64,000 nt of DNA from Variovorax sp. WS11 (GTDB lineage Bacteria > Pseudomonadota > Gammaproteobacteria > Burkholderiales > Burkholderiaceae_C), in assembly GCF_010499245.1 (NCBI RefSeq), contig NZ_JAAGOW010000005.1:372001-436000 (forward strand). Direction: 5' to 3'. This document shows, piece by piece, positions 32,976 through 41,570 of the stretch (position 1 is its first letter; each line of letters starts with the position of its first letter). The translations under genes and the position numbers were made by a program. The notes under the pieces were generated by a model. That model had not been told where the DNA came from. It did not search any database and saw nothing but the letters and a program-made list of their open reading frames with translations.

Positions 32976-33637
32976 CAGCCTTTCCTCTGCAGCGTGTGGT
33001 AGCCCAGGGCCTCGCGCGCCTGCCCCAGCGTCTTGCCCTGCGCGATCTGTGCGCGAATCTCGGACTCGACGCCTTCGATCTTGCGGGCCAGCTCCGCCAC
33101 GTCGCGCGCCCGGGCGCGGGGAACGACCACCACGCCGTCCGCATCCGCCACGACGATGTCGCGCGCCACCACCCGGGCCGTGCCGATCGAGACCGGCGTG
33201 TTGACGGACTCGACCTCGACCCGGTCCTTGCCGGTGCGCATGAAGCACCCCTTGGTGAACAGCGGATAGCCGTCGCCCAGCGCCTTGGAAACGTCGCGGC
33301 ACACGCCGTCGATCACGGTGGCGCCTATCTTCCGGATGCCGGCGTACTGGGTCATGATGTCGCCCCAGACGGTGCAGTCGGTACGCCCGCCGTTGTCGAT
33401 CACGACCACATCGCCCTCGGCCACGTCGTCGATGAAGTCGCCGACCGTGCCGGGGGGCGTGGCGGCCGACACGTACTTGACCGTGAAGGCGGGCCCGACG
33501 ATGACCTGCTTGTAGTTGTCCAGCGGAGCGATGCCCAGGCATTGGCCCGGCAGCCCCAGCTTGTCCATCGCGTCGGAGACGCCGGGGGTGTCGAGGCCTT
33601 TGAAAAGCTCGACGAGTTCCTTGTCTTGCGCGTTCAT
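32975..33637 (-). CDS. RraA-family (HMG/CHA aldolase-like) protein
   Basis: A 220-residue member with the intact motif Gly92-Asp93 (VWGDIMTQYAG) and Arg114-Asp115 (GVCRDVSKAL). It overlaps the next RraA-family gene by 4 bp at its start and the aminotransferase by 1 bp at its stop, so the three are tightly coupled. The two adjacent RraA genes are clearly different in sequence, so this is an old duplication or two distinct subunits (RraA proteins form trimers and hexamers). Confidence 0.88.
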   Translation of the reverse strand: MNAQDKELVELFKGLDTPGVSDAMDKLGLPGQCLGIAPLDNYKQVIVGPAFTVKYVSAATPPGTVGDFIDDVAEGDVVVIDNGGRTDCTVWGDIMTQYAGIRKIGATVIDGVCRDVSKALGDGYPLFTKGCFMRTGKDRVEVESVNTPVSIGTARVVARDIVVADADGVVVVPRARARDVAELARKIEGVESEIRAQIAQGKTLGQAREALGYHTLQRKG

Positions 33638-34305
33638 TTCGTGCTTCCTTGGTTGATGGCTTCGAATTCCTTGTCGTGCATGACCTCGGCAACCGAGCGG
33701 CCGCCGCGAACCGCCTGCACCATGCCGTCCTGGCGGCGCGCGATGCGCTCGCCCAGGTCCAGGACTTCCTCGATGCGCGCGGCCGGCACGAACACGGTGC
33801 CGCAGCGGTCGGCGATCACGTAGTCGTCCTGGTTCACCGTCACGCCGGCCATCTGGACGGGTTGGCCCGAAGTCACCTGAACGATGCGATTGCGGGCACT
33901 GATCATGGTGATGCCACGACCGTAGACCGGGTAGCCGATCGACTCGCTGCCCTCGATGTCACGGCTCATGCCGTCGATCACCGTGCCGCGAATCTTCTTC
34001 ACGCGCGCTGCGTTGGCGATGATGTCGCCCCAGCACGAGATGCCTTCGGGACCGCCGGCAATCACCAGGATGCGATCGTCGGTGGTGACCTCTTCGATCA
34101 CGGGTGTGATGAGATGAACGGTAGGTCGGCTGTCGGTCTTGGGACCCACCTGGATCGTGCTGGCTCTGCCCACGACTTTTGGGCAGTTCCAAAGGGGCCG
34201 CAGCCCGTAGGTCGCGCCTTTGAGGCCCAGGTAGTCGAGCGCGTCGGAGACGGTGTTGGTATCGAGCGCGGCAAGGCGCTCGAGGATGGCGTTGGGTTGG
34301 GTCAT
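33634..34305 (-). CDS. RraA-family (HMG/CHA aldolase-like) protein
   Basis: A 223-residue member with Gly93-Asp94 (CWGDIIANAAR) and Arg115-Asp116 (GMSRDIEGS) conserved. It follows the binding-protein gene by 36 bp and overlaps the next RraA gene by 4 bp. The operon order, binding protein then RraA, RraA, aminotransferase, RraA, suggests catabolism of a hydroxylated amino acid or its oxo acid, but the exact substrate is unknown. Confidence 0.88.
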   Translation of the reverse strand: MTQPNAILERLAALDTNTVSDALDYLGLKGATYGLRPLWNCPKVVGRASTIQVGPKTDSRPTVHLITPVIEEVTTDDRILVIAGGPEGISCWGDIIANAARVKKIRGTVIDGMSRDIEGSESIGYPVYGRGITMISARNRIVQVTSGQPVQMAGVTVNQDDYVIADRCGTVFVPAARIEEVLDLGERIARRQDGMVQAVRGGRSVAEVMHDKEFEAINQGSTK

Positions 34306-34341
34306 ATCCGTGGAGTGGAGGGTTGCTGTTTCAATGGAAGT

Positions 34342-35289
34342 TCACTTGGTCGCGAAGCTCTCCATCGGGAGATCGTTGGGCTCGGCCCAGAGGCGTTGCA
34401 GGCCCTCGGGCGCAGACATGTCGAGCCGCACTCCCTTGGGTGGGATAGGAGCCTGGAACCATTTTTCCCACAGCGATTTCATTTCCCCGGAGCGAACCAT
34501 TTCGCGGATGGTCGAGTCCGCGATGGCCTTGAAGGCAGGGTCGTCCTTTCGCATCATGATCGCGATGGGCTCGGTGTTGAGTACCTCACCCACGACTGCG
34601 AAGTCGGCGGGATGCTTGGCGTTCGCGATCGTTGCGCTCAGCAGTCCTGCATCGATCACCCATGCGTCGGCGCGCCCCTGCTCGAGCAGTAGAAAGCTCT
34701 CCGAATGATCCTTGGCCTGGACGTCCTTGATGTCCAGTCCTGTTGCCCTGACATTCCGGCGCAAGTGCTGCACGGACGTTGTGCCGGTGGTCGTCACAAC
34801 GGTCTTGCCCGCGAGATCCTTGACGGATCGAATGCTCGATGACTTTCGCACCGCCATCCGAACCTCCTCGACATACGTGGTCAGCGCGAAGGCCACATCG
34901 CGTTGCCGGACGGCGTTGTTGGTCGTCGACCCGCACTGCAGGTCGACCGTGCCGTTTTGAACCAAAGGGATTCGATTCTGCGAAGTGACCGTTTGGTACT
35001 GCACGGTGATCTTCGGGATCTTGAGTTGCTTCTGGACGGCGCCAACGATACGTTGGCAGATGTCGACGTGAAAGCCGATGGGCTGTGCGCCGTCGGGCAT
35101 ATAGGAGAGGGGAACCGACGCGTCGCGCACGCCCAGCGTGATCGAGCCCGAGGACTTGACCTTGTCGAGAGTCTGCGCACTGGCCAAGCACGGTAGCGTG
35201 GCGATGACCAGCGCCGCCAGGCAATCAAGCAGGGAATGTGAGGTCATGGGATGGCAGGAAGAGAGGGGCTGGGGAGCCGGGACCTTCAC
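34342..35289 (-). CDS. Amino-acid ABC transporter substrate-binding protein (orphan)
   Basis: A family 3 periplasmic binding protein (GltI-like): GSITLGVRDASVPLSY, PIGFHVDICQRIV, NGTVDLQCGSTTNN and the closing EKWFQAPIPP. Two starts are possible: GTG 35289 with GGAG 5 bases upstream, or ATG 35247, which gives a tidy signal peptide (MTSHSLLDCLAALVIATLPC) but a poor ribosome site. No permease or ATPase gene accompanies it. It heads the RraA/aminotransferase operon and its promoter carries the duplicated LysR operator at 35309-35355. Paralogous to the orphan at 41571. Confidence 0.9.
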   Translation of the reverse strand: MKVPAPQPLSSCHPMTSHSLLDCLAALVIATLPCLASAQTLDKVKSSGSITLGVRDASVPLSYMPDGAQPIGFHVDICQRIVGAVQKQLKIPKITVQYQTVTSQNRIPLVQNGTVDLQCGSTTNNAVRQRDVAFALTTYVEEVRMAVRKSSSIRSVKDLAGKTVVTTTGTTSVQHLRRNVRATGLDIKDVQAKDHSESFLLLEQGRADAWVIDAGLLSATIANAKHPADFAVVGEVLNTEPIAIMMRKDDPAFKAIADSTIREMVRSGEMKSLWEKWFQAPIPPKGVRLDMSAPEGLQRLWAEPNDLPMESFATK

Positions 35290-35308
35290 TTTGGCTCCGT
35301 GCCATTGA

Positions 35309-35355
35309 TCTGTAAATTCCGAATTTCGGAACCCATCGATACGATCAACCTATGG
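35309..35355. promoter_or_regulatory. Putative LysR operator, copy 2
   Basis: A gap-free match (35 of 47) to 20172-20218, in the same orientation relative to a leftward gene. The core ATTCC-N7-GGAAC (35316-35332) is nearly palindromic. It sits between the FAD-oxidase stop and the start of the binding-protein operon. Confidence 0.6.
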
Positions 35356-36795
35356 CTACAGTCCGGTGGCCCTTAGGATCTTTCCAGGGTTCATCAGGTT
35401 CGATGGGTCGAAGGCCGACTTCACCATCCGCATCATCTGCAGGTCGATGGCCGGCTTGAATCGCTCCAGGCGCTCCACGTGCATCCTGCCGATGCCATGC
35501 TCGGCGCTGATGCTGCCGCCCAGTTCCACGCTCGCCTCGTGCACGATCAGATTGACTTTCGTTGCCGCCGTCTCGCATTGCTCCGGCGTGCCGTAGATCG
35601 AGCGTGACAGCACCGCGATGACGTGGATGTTGCCGTCGCCGATGTGCCCCGCGTGGCACACCGCGGCGCCCGCCACCTGCTGCTCGATGCGCTCGGTCAC
35701 GAGATCGATGAAAAGCGGGAGCTTCGAGACCGGCACCGACGTGTCGTTCGAGACGGTGAATCCTGCGCGCTTGTTGGCCTCCGAGATGTTGTGCCGCAGC
35801 TCCCAGATTCGGTTCCCCTTGGCCACGTCGGTGGCGACCACCGCATTGGCCACCAGCTCGCGTTCGAAGGCCGCCTCGAGCGTCTTCTCGAGCTCGGCAA
35901 TGGCATCCCACTGCGGCGAGCTGTCTGCGATTTCCATCAGCACGAACCACGGGCTGTCCAGTTCCATCGGCGACTGAAGGCCGTGGCCATGTTCCAGCAC
36001 GATCTCGATCTGCCGGCGCGACATGATCTCGAAGGCCTCGATCCGGTTGCCGACTTGTTCCTGCATGAAGCGCAGGAGATCGACCGCCCGCTGGACGCCA
36101 GTCAGCCCGACCATGGCCGTGGCGGAGACGTTGAGCCGGGGAAAGAGCTTCAGCACGGCGGCCGTCACCACGCCCAGCGTGCCCTCGGCACCGACGAACA
36201 GCTGCTTCAGGTCGTAGCCGGAGTTGTCCTTGCGCAGCGCCCGCAGGCCGTCCCACACGCGGCCATCGGGCAGGACCACCTCGAGACCGAGCACCAGCTC
36301 GCGCATGTTGCCGTAGCGCAGGACACCGGTGCCGCCGGCATTGGTCGACACCAGGCCGCCGATCTCGCAGCTGCCGACGCTGCCCAGCAGCAGCGGGAAC
36401 TGGCGCTGGCGCTCCTCGGCGGCTTCCCGCACATGGGCCAGGATGCAGCCGGCCTCGGCCGTCAGCGAGTTGTTGCCGGCATCGATCTCCCGGATCCGGT
36501 TCAGCCGCGACAGGTTGAGGATCACGGCCGGCCGGTCGGCGCCCGCGACGGCGCCGCCCGTGAGCCCGGTGTTGCCGCCTTGCGGGACGATCGCCACGCC
36601 GAGGCTGGCGCACGCCTTCACGAGTTCGGCCACCTCGTTCGTGCTGCCGGGCATCAGGACGGCGAGTGCCGCGCCCTGGTACCGGCCGCGCCAGTCCTGC
36701 TGATACGGTTGCGTGTCGCCTGGATCGGTCAGCACGCGCGCCCGGCCGACGACCTTGGCGAGCTGCTCAAGCAAAGCGGCGGTCTTGAGCATCAT
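35356..36795 (-). CDS. FAD-linked oxidase, D-2-hydroxyacid dehydrogenase type
   Basis: A 479-residue PCMH-fold flavoenzyme (GlcD/D-lactate dehydrogenase group): the FAD pyrophosphate loop PQGGNTGLTGGAV, the GSVGSCEIGGLVSTNAGG segment, HAGHIGDGNIHV with metal-type histidines, and the C-terminal SAEHGIGRMHVERL. It oxidises a D-2-hydroxy acid to the 2-oxo acid. Last gene of the operon from 40499; upstream partners decarboxylate a 2-oxo acid and oxidise an aldehyde, so this would be the first step of that route. AGGA precedes ATG 36795. Confidence 0.92.
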   Translation of the reverse strand: MMLKTAALLEQLAKVVGRARVLTDPGDTQPYQQDWRGRYQGAALAVLMPGSTNEVAELVKACASLGVAIVPQGGNTGLTGGAVAGADRPAVILNLSRLNRIREIDAGNNSLTAEAGCILAHVREAAEERQRQFPLLLGSVGSCEIGGLVSTNAGGTGVLRYGNMRELVLGLEVVLPDGRVWDGLRALRKDNSGYDLKQLFVGAEGTLGVVTAAVLKLFPRLNVSATAMVGLTGVQRAVDLLRFMQEQVGNRIEAFEIMSRRQIEIVLEHGHGLQSPMELDSPWFVLMEIADSSPQWDAIAELEKTLEAAFERELVANAVVATDVAKGNRIWELRHNISEANKRAGFTVSNDTSVPVSKLPLFIDLVTERIEQQVAGAAVCHAGHIGDGNIHVIAVLSRSIYGTPEQCETAATKVNLIVHEASVELGGSISAEHGIGRMHVERLERFKPAIDLQMMRMVKSAFDPSNLMNPGKILRATGL

Positions 36796-36824
36796 GCTTT
36801 TTCCTGCGTGGCGGCAAGCACGGC

Positions 36825-37823
36825 TTATTCCCTCTTGAGACCGCCGATGGACTTGATGACCGCGCCCCACTTGTCGAGCTCGGACTTGACCAGCGCATCC
36901 AGCACTTCGGGCGTCGATCCCACCGGCGTCGCACTGAGGTCCTTCAGCTTCGCCTGAACTTCCGGCTGCGCCACCACGGCCTGCAGCTCACGGCTCAACA
37001 GATCGACCAGCGGGCGCGGCAGCTTCGCGGGCCCGAAGACGGCGTTCCATGTGTAGGTTTCATAGCCGGGAAGACCGGCCTCGGCAAGGGTCGGGATGTC
37101 CGGGAACGACGGCGAGCGCTTGCTGGTCGTCACCGCCAGCGCACGCACCGCGCCGGCCCGGATGTGCGATGCCGCGCCGGTGAGAACGTCGAACAGGATC
37201 GGAATGTGGCCACCGACCAGGTCGGTCATGGCCGGGCCGCCGCCCTTGTAGGGAACGTGGCCGATGTCTACACCGGCCATGGACTTGAACAACTCCCCCG
37301 ACAGGTGCGGCGGTGTGCCCACGCCGGACGAGCCGTAGTTGAACTTGCCCGGCTGTGCCTTGATCAGGGCAATGAGCTCCCGCACGTTCTGTGCCTTCAC
37401 GGAGGAGCTGACCAACAGGACGTTGGGCACGGTCGCGACGAGCGAGACGGGCGTGAAGTCGCGCTGGGCATCGTAGGGGGACGGCGGTGTCGACAACGGA
37501 TTGATCGCGTGCGTCGCAACCGTGCCCATCAGCAGCGTGCTGCCATCGGCGGCGGCCTTCGCCACCTTGGCGGCGCCGATGGCGCCCCCGCCGCCGGCGA
37601 CGTTCTCCACGACCACGCTGTGCGCGATGCGCTCCGACAGCTTCTGGGCGACCAGGCGGGAAACGACATCGGTGGCGCCTCCGGCCGAAAAGGGAACCAC
37701 CAGCGTGATCGGTCCCTTCGGCAAGGCCGACTGCGCGAAAGCATATGGAAGGGGCGTGCCCAGCGTGGCAGCAGCAGCGCCCCACTTCATCAGGTCGCGC
37801 CGGGACAGCGTCGATGGACTCAT
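36825..37823 (-). CDS. Bug-family (TctC-type) solute receptor with Tat-like signal
   Basis: A 332-residue receptor; the N-terminus contains SRRDLMKWGAAAATLG, a twin-arginine-type signal that is unusual among the other Bug proteins here (their signals look Sec-type). Mature landmarks are ITLVVPFSAGGATDVVSR, NYGSSGVGTPPHLSGE, HVPYKGGGPAMTDLVGG and IPTLAEAGLPGYE. It lies between the aldehyde dehydrogenase and the FAD oxidase, 29 bp from each, and probably binds the hydroxy or oxo acid they consume. Confidence 0.92.
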   Translation of the reverse strand: MSPSTLSRRDLMKWGAAAATLGTPLPYAFAQSALPKGPITLVVPFSAGGATDVVSRLVAQKLSERIAHSVVVENVAGGGGAIGAAKVAKAAADGSTLLMGTVATHAINPLSTPPSPYDAQRDFTPVSLVATVPNVLLVSSSVKAQNVRELIALIKAQPGKFNYGSSGVGTPPHLSGELFKSMAGVDIGHVPYKGGGPAMTDLVGGHIPILFDVLTGAASHIRAGAVRALAVTTSKRSPSFPDIPTLAEAGLPGYETYTWNAVFGPAKLPRPLVDLLSRELQAVVAQPEVQAKLKDLSATPVGSTPEVLDALVKSELDKWGAVIKSIGGLKRE

Positions 37824-37852
37824 GCTCTTGTCTCCGTTTTGATTCGAATGTG

Positions 37853-39331
37853 TCAACGCATCACGAACGGGTTGCCCGTGACCGCGCCGCTGTTGATCCA
37901 GACGCATTTGGTCTGCAGGTACTCGCGGATCGCGTCGATGCCGTTCTCGCGGCCCAGACCGGAATCCTTGTAGCCACCGAACGGCGCCATGAAGCTCACG
38001 GCGCGGTAGGTGTTGACCCACACGGTGCCGGCCTGCAGCTTCTCGGACATGCGGATGGCGCGCCCGATGTCCTGCGTCCAGACAGCCGCCGCCAGGCCGA
38101 AGCGCACGTCATTGGCGATGCGCAGCGCGTCGGCTTCGTCCTTGAAGCGGATGATCGACAACACGGGGCCGAACACCTCTTCCTGCGCGATGCGCATGTC
38201 GTTGCGCACGCCGGTGAAGATCGTGGGCTGCACGAACCAGCCCTTGCCGCACTCCGGCGCAGTCCCCTTCCCTCCGCCCAGCACGGCTGTCGCGCCTTCG
38301 CTGCGGGCGATGTCGATGTACTCCAGCACCTTCTGGTACTGAGGTGGCGTCGTCACAGGGCCCACCTGGGTGTCTGCATCCATCGGATCGCCCATGCGGG
38401 CCGTGCGAGCCACCGCGAGCAGGCGCTCGACGAAGGCGTCGTGGATGCTGTCCTGCACCAGCAGGCGCGAACCCGCAATGCAGGTCTGGCCCGTCGCGGC
38501 AAAGATGCCCGAGATGGCGCCAAAAGCCGCCTGTTCCAGGTCTGCATCCTCGAACACCACGTTGGGCGACTTGCCGCCCAGCTCCATGGCCGCGTGCTTG
38601 AGGTGGCGCCCCGCCTTCTCGTTGATCAGGCGACCCGTGCTGTCCGAGCCGGTGAAGCTGATCTTGCTCACCAGCGGATGCTCGACCAGCGGCGTGCCCA
38701 CCTCGGCACCGAAGCCCGTGACCACGTTGAACACGCCCGACGGGAAACCTGCTTCGTCGAACAACTCCGCCAGCTCCAGCGTGGAGGCCGAAGTGAACTC
38801 CGAGGGCTTCACCACCACGGTGCAGCCCGCGGCCAGCGCGGGCGCGATCTTCCAGCTCAGCAGCATCAGCGGCGAATTCCAGGGCGTGATGGCTGCCACC
38901 ACACCGACCGGCTCATGGCGGGTGAACGCGAAGTACCCCTTCTTGTCGAGCGGCAGCGTGCTGCCCTGCACCTTGTCTGCCAGGCCGCCGTAGTAGTGGA
39001 ACCACTGCGGGATGTAGTTGAGCTGCCCCTGCATCTCGGCCAGCAACTTGCCGTTGTCGCGAACCTCGGTCGTGGCGAGCTTGACGGCATCGCGAGCGAT
39101 CAGGTCGGCGAGCTTGCGCATCAGGGCGCCGCGCTGGGTTGCCGTCAGTTCGGCCCAGGGGCCTTGCGTCAGCGCCTTGTGGGCGGCCTGCACGGCGGCA
39201 TCCACGTCGCTCGCATCGCCGCGCGGAATTTGCGCCCAGCTTTCGCCGGTGTAAGGGTTCTGGGTGTCGAACCACTGTCCGCCACAAGGCTCGCAGGCTT
39301 GGCCGCCGATGCGCAGTTGGTAGCGTTTCAT
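37853..39331 (-). CDS. NAD(P)-dependent aldehyde dehydrogenase
   Basis: A 492-residue ALDH with all catalytic residues: Asn152 (TPWNSPL), Glu250 (MELGGKSP) and Cys284 (GQTCIAGSRL). It oxidises an aldehyde to an acid. Position directly after the two-subunit ThDP decarboxylase suggests that the aldehyde comes from decarboxylation of a 2-oxo acid. The family is broad (betaine, hydroxymuconic, sulfoacetaldehyde and similar), so the substrate is open. Confidence 0.93.
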   Translation of the reverse strand: MKRYQLRIGGQACEPCGGQWFDTQNPYTGESWAQIPRGDASDVDAAVQAAHKALTQGPWAELTATQRGALMRKLADLIARDAVKLATTEVRDNGKLLAEMQGQLNYIPQWFHYYGGLADKVQGSTLPLDKKGYFAFTRHEPVGVVAAITPWNSPLMLLSWKIAPALAAGCTVVVKPSEFTSASTLELAELFDEAGFPSGVFNVVTGFGAEVGTPLVEHPLVSKISFTGSDSTGRLINEKAGRHLKHAAMELGGKSPNVVFEDADLEQAAFGAISGIFAATGQTCIAGSRLLVQDSIHDAFVERLLAVARTARMGDPMDADTQVGPVTTPPQYQKVLEYIDIARSEGATAVLGGGKGTAPECGKGWFVQPTIFTGVRNDMRIAQEEVFGPVLSIIRFKDEADALRIANDVRFGLAAAVWTQDIGRAIRMSEKLQAGTVWVNTYRAVSFMAPFGGYKDSGLGRENGIDAIREYLQTKCVWINSGAVTGNPFVMR

Positions 39332-39366
39332 GCCGTCTCTTTCGTTGGAGGCGCGATGGCGGGTCG

Positions 39367-39963
39367 TCAGAACGGCTTGAGGCCCAGCGCGGCGCGGAAC
39401 CGGTTCTTGATGAAGGGACCATCGCGCGGCGGCAGCGCGCGCGGCGGCTCATCGGCTTCGATGAAGACCTGCACGAAGGCCAATCCGCGGCGAGCGTTGA
39501 TGCCCTGCGCAATCTCGCCGACGAGGTCGACGCTGCGGGTCGAGATGGCGTCGGGGATGCCGAAACCCTTGGCGATACCGACCAGGTCCGCTCCGAGACT
39601 GGAGTGACTGCGCTGCATGCCCGTCTCGCCGAAATGCCCGTTGTCCAGCACGATGATCGTGAGGTTCTTGGGTTGCTTCACCGCGATCGATCCCAGGCTC
39701 CCGATGCCCATGAGCTGCTCGCCGTCGCCCGTGACAACCACCACCGACTTGTCGGGTTGCGCCAAGGCCAAGCCCAGGCCCAGCGATGTGGCGCCCCCCA
39801 TGGCCCCCCACAGGTAGTAGTTCTTGTCCCGATCGCCGGCGGCGAACACGTCGTACGACGGCGAGCCCAGGCCCGTGACCACCAGGGCGTCAGGCGTTGC
39901 CGCCAGAAGCTTGGCTACGAATTCGCGGCGATCCGCGCGCTTGTTCAATGCGTCGTGGCTCAT
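39367..39963 (-). CDS. ThDP-dependent decarboxylase, beta (ComE-like) subunit
   Basis: A 198-residue protein equal to the C-terminal ThDP-binding half of 2-oxo acid decarboxylases: GAMGGATSLGLGLALAQ, and the cofactor motif GDGEQL...VLDNGHFGETG. It resembles the beta part of sulfopyruvate or phosphonopyruvate decarboxylase. Its ATG 39963 overlaps the alpha-subunit stop (TGATG), so the two should be made in equal amounts. The longer frame to 40470 is antisense-type. Confidence 0.88.
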   Translation of the reverse strand: MSHDALNKRADRREFVAKLLAATPDALVVTGLGSPSYDVFAAGDRDKNYYLWGAMGGATSLGLGLALAQPDKSVVVVTGDGEQLMGIGSLGSIAVKQPKNLTIIVLDNGHFGETGMQRSHSSLGADLVGIAKGFGIPDAISTRSVDLVGEIAQGINARRGLAFVQVFIEADEPPRALPPRDGPFIKNRFRAALGLKPF

Positions 39964-40499
39964 CACTTGCGCTCCCACTTCTTGCGGCCGATCAGTTCCT
40001 GACCCAACAGCACGGCGACCTTTTCGCCGGCCTCGAATGCGGCATCGAAGCCGGCACTGACGATCTCCTCCACTTCCTCGGACTTCGAAGCACGGAGCAC
40101 GTGGATGCCCATCAGCTCCAGCGCCGCCTGTGTCGCCTTGCCCATCGGCCCCTGCCACGGATTGAACTCGGCGTACTCGCCGCGCATGGTCACCAGCGTG
40201 AAGAAGGGAAAATCGGCGGCCTGCAACAGCGAGAACATGTTCACGCAGTTGCCCACGCCGCTGCTTTGCATCAGCAGCACTGCGCGATGGCCGCCAAGCC
40301 ATGCGCCGCTGCAAACGGCCACGCCTTCCTCCTCCGTCGTCAGGACGACGTCCTGAATATCGGGGTCGGCGATGGCACTGCGAATGACGTGCGAATGGCC
40401 GGCGTCCGGCACATAGGCGATCTGATCGACGCCGCCCTCCTTGAGGACCTTGAAGACGGCCTGCTGCCATGCAGGCGCCGGTGCGGGGGTGTGATTCAT
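39963..40499 (-). CDS. ThDP-dependent decarboxylase, alpha (ComD-like) subunit
   Basis: A 178-residue protein equal to the N-terminal PYR domain of such decarboxylases: IAYVPDAGHSHVIRS, the cofactor-activating Glu in TTEEEGVAVCSGAWLGG, and QSSGVGNCVNMF. With the next gene it forms a split enzyme of the sulfopyruvate/phosphonopyruvate decarboxylase type; other 2-oxo acids are possible. First gene of the leftward operon, divergent from LysR at 40606. Confidence 0.87.
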   Translation of the reverse strand: MNHTPAPAPAWQQAVFKVLKEGGVDQIAYVPDAGHSHVIRSAIADPDIQDVVLTTEEEGVAVCSGAWLGGHRAVLLMQSSGVGNCVNMFSLLQAADFPFFTLVTMRGEYAEFNPWQGPMGKATQAALELMGIHVLRASKSEEVEEIVSAGFDAAFEAGEKVAVLLGQELIGRKKWERK

Positions 40500-40536
40500 G
40501 CTGGATGAAGACCTGGAGTGGATCGGTCAGGAATCA

Positions 40537-40571
40537 TAGAATTTGATGCTATCGTTTGTGAAATCGTTTGT
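40537..40571. promoter_or_regulatory. Putative LysR binding region with tandem ATCGTTTGT
   Basis: ATCGTTTGT occurs twice with a 12-bp period (40551-40559 and 40563-40571), preceded by ATAG-N9-CTAT (40537-40552), which resembles the LysR T-N11-A pattern. It lies between the divergent decarboxylase operon and the LysR gene. Confidence 0.45.
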
Positions 40572-40605
40572 TGGCATACATCCATCAGCATCTGCTATTC
40601 CTCCC

Positions 40606-41538
40606 ATGGACCTCAAGCACCTTCGCGCCTTCCTGACCGTCGCAGAAACCGGGAGCGTGACGCGCGCGTCCGAGGTGTTGCACCTGGTGCAGCCGGCCGT
40701 GTCGCGCCAGTTGCGCCTGCTGGAAGAAGACGTCGGCGCGGCGCTGTTCGATCGCGAACGACACGGCATGGCGCTCACCGACGCGGGGCACGCGCTCCTG
40801 GGCTACGCGCGCCGCGCCATGCTGGAACTCGATCGGGCGCGCGTGGAGATCGCCGGCACCGGCGGCGGCGTGGCGGGGCTTGTCACTCTCGGGCTGCTGC
40901 CCAGCACCATCGACACCCTGTCAGGCCCCTTGGTCGCCTCACTGGCGCGCGAGTACCCAGGCATCCGCATCCGCATCGCCATGGGCTACGCGGGCACGCT
41001 GATGCGTTGGCTCGTGTCGGGAGAAGTGGATGCCGCGCTGATCTACGGCGCCGAGCGTTCCGCCGAAGTGCAGACCACCCCGTTGATCGAGGAGCCGCTC
41101 TGGGTGATCGGCCCGAAGCAGGCGGGCCTGCGCGGCGACAAGCCAGTGCCGCTGGCCAATCTGGCCGGGCACAAGCTGGTGTTGCCGAGCGCGCCTCACG
41201 GCATCCGCACGCTCGTGGAGCATGCGTGTGCCGTCAGCAACGTGACGCTGGACATCTCCGCGGAGACCAACGCACTCAGCGTGCAGCGCCGCCTGGTGCT
41301 GGCTGGGCACGGCCTCACCATCCTGCCGCCCATCGCGGTAGCGGAAGACCTGCAGGCCCGCAAGCTGTCGGGAGCGCCCTTGACCGATCCGCCGGTGGCG
41401 CGGACCATCGTGCTGGCCATGCCTGCCAATCGCCCTTCGGGCCGCCATGTCCGCTGCGCAGTCGAACTGCTGGTCAAGGAGGCACGTGGGGCCGTCGAAT
41501 CCGGCGCCTGGCCGGAGGGGCGCTGGCTGGGGGCTTGA
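40606..41538 (+). CDS. LysR-family transcriptional regulator
   Basis: A 310-residue LTTR beginning MDLKHLRAFLTVAETGS with HTH residues ASEVLHLVQPAVSRQLRLLEED; the effector domain (GLVTLGLLPSTIDTLSGPLV) resembles the Nac/Cbl-type nitrogen assimilation group. ATG 40606 is chosen at the family start. It is divergent from the decarboxylase-ALDH-Bug-oxidase operon and is its probable regulator. It converges on the orphan binding-protein gene 32 bp further on. Confidence 0.92.
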   Translation: MDLKHLRAFLTVAETGSVTRASEVLHLVQPAVSRQLRLLEEDVGAALFDRERHGMALTDAGHALLGYARRAMLELDRARVEIAGTGGGVAGLVTLGLLPSTIDTLSGPLVASLAREYPGIRIRIAMGYAGTLMRWLVSGEVDAALIYGAERSAEVQTTPLIEEPLWVIGPKQAGLRGDKPVPLANLAGHKLVLPSAPHGIRTLVEHACAVSNVTLDISAETNALSVQRRLVLAGHGLTILPPIAVAEDLQARKLSGAPLTDPPVARTIVLAMPANRPSGRHVRCAVELLVKEARGAVESGAWPEGRWLGA

Positions 41539-41570
41539 GGGTCAGGTGCTCAGGGTCGCTCGCTGCCTTC

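Noticed and set aside
40551..40571. Tandem ATCGTTTGT repeats as a CRISPR array or iteron origin
   Set aside because: Only two short copies without spacers or replication genes; an operator is more likely.
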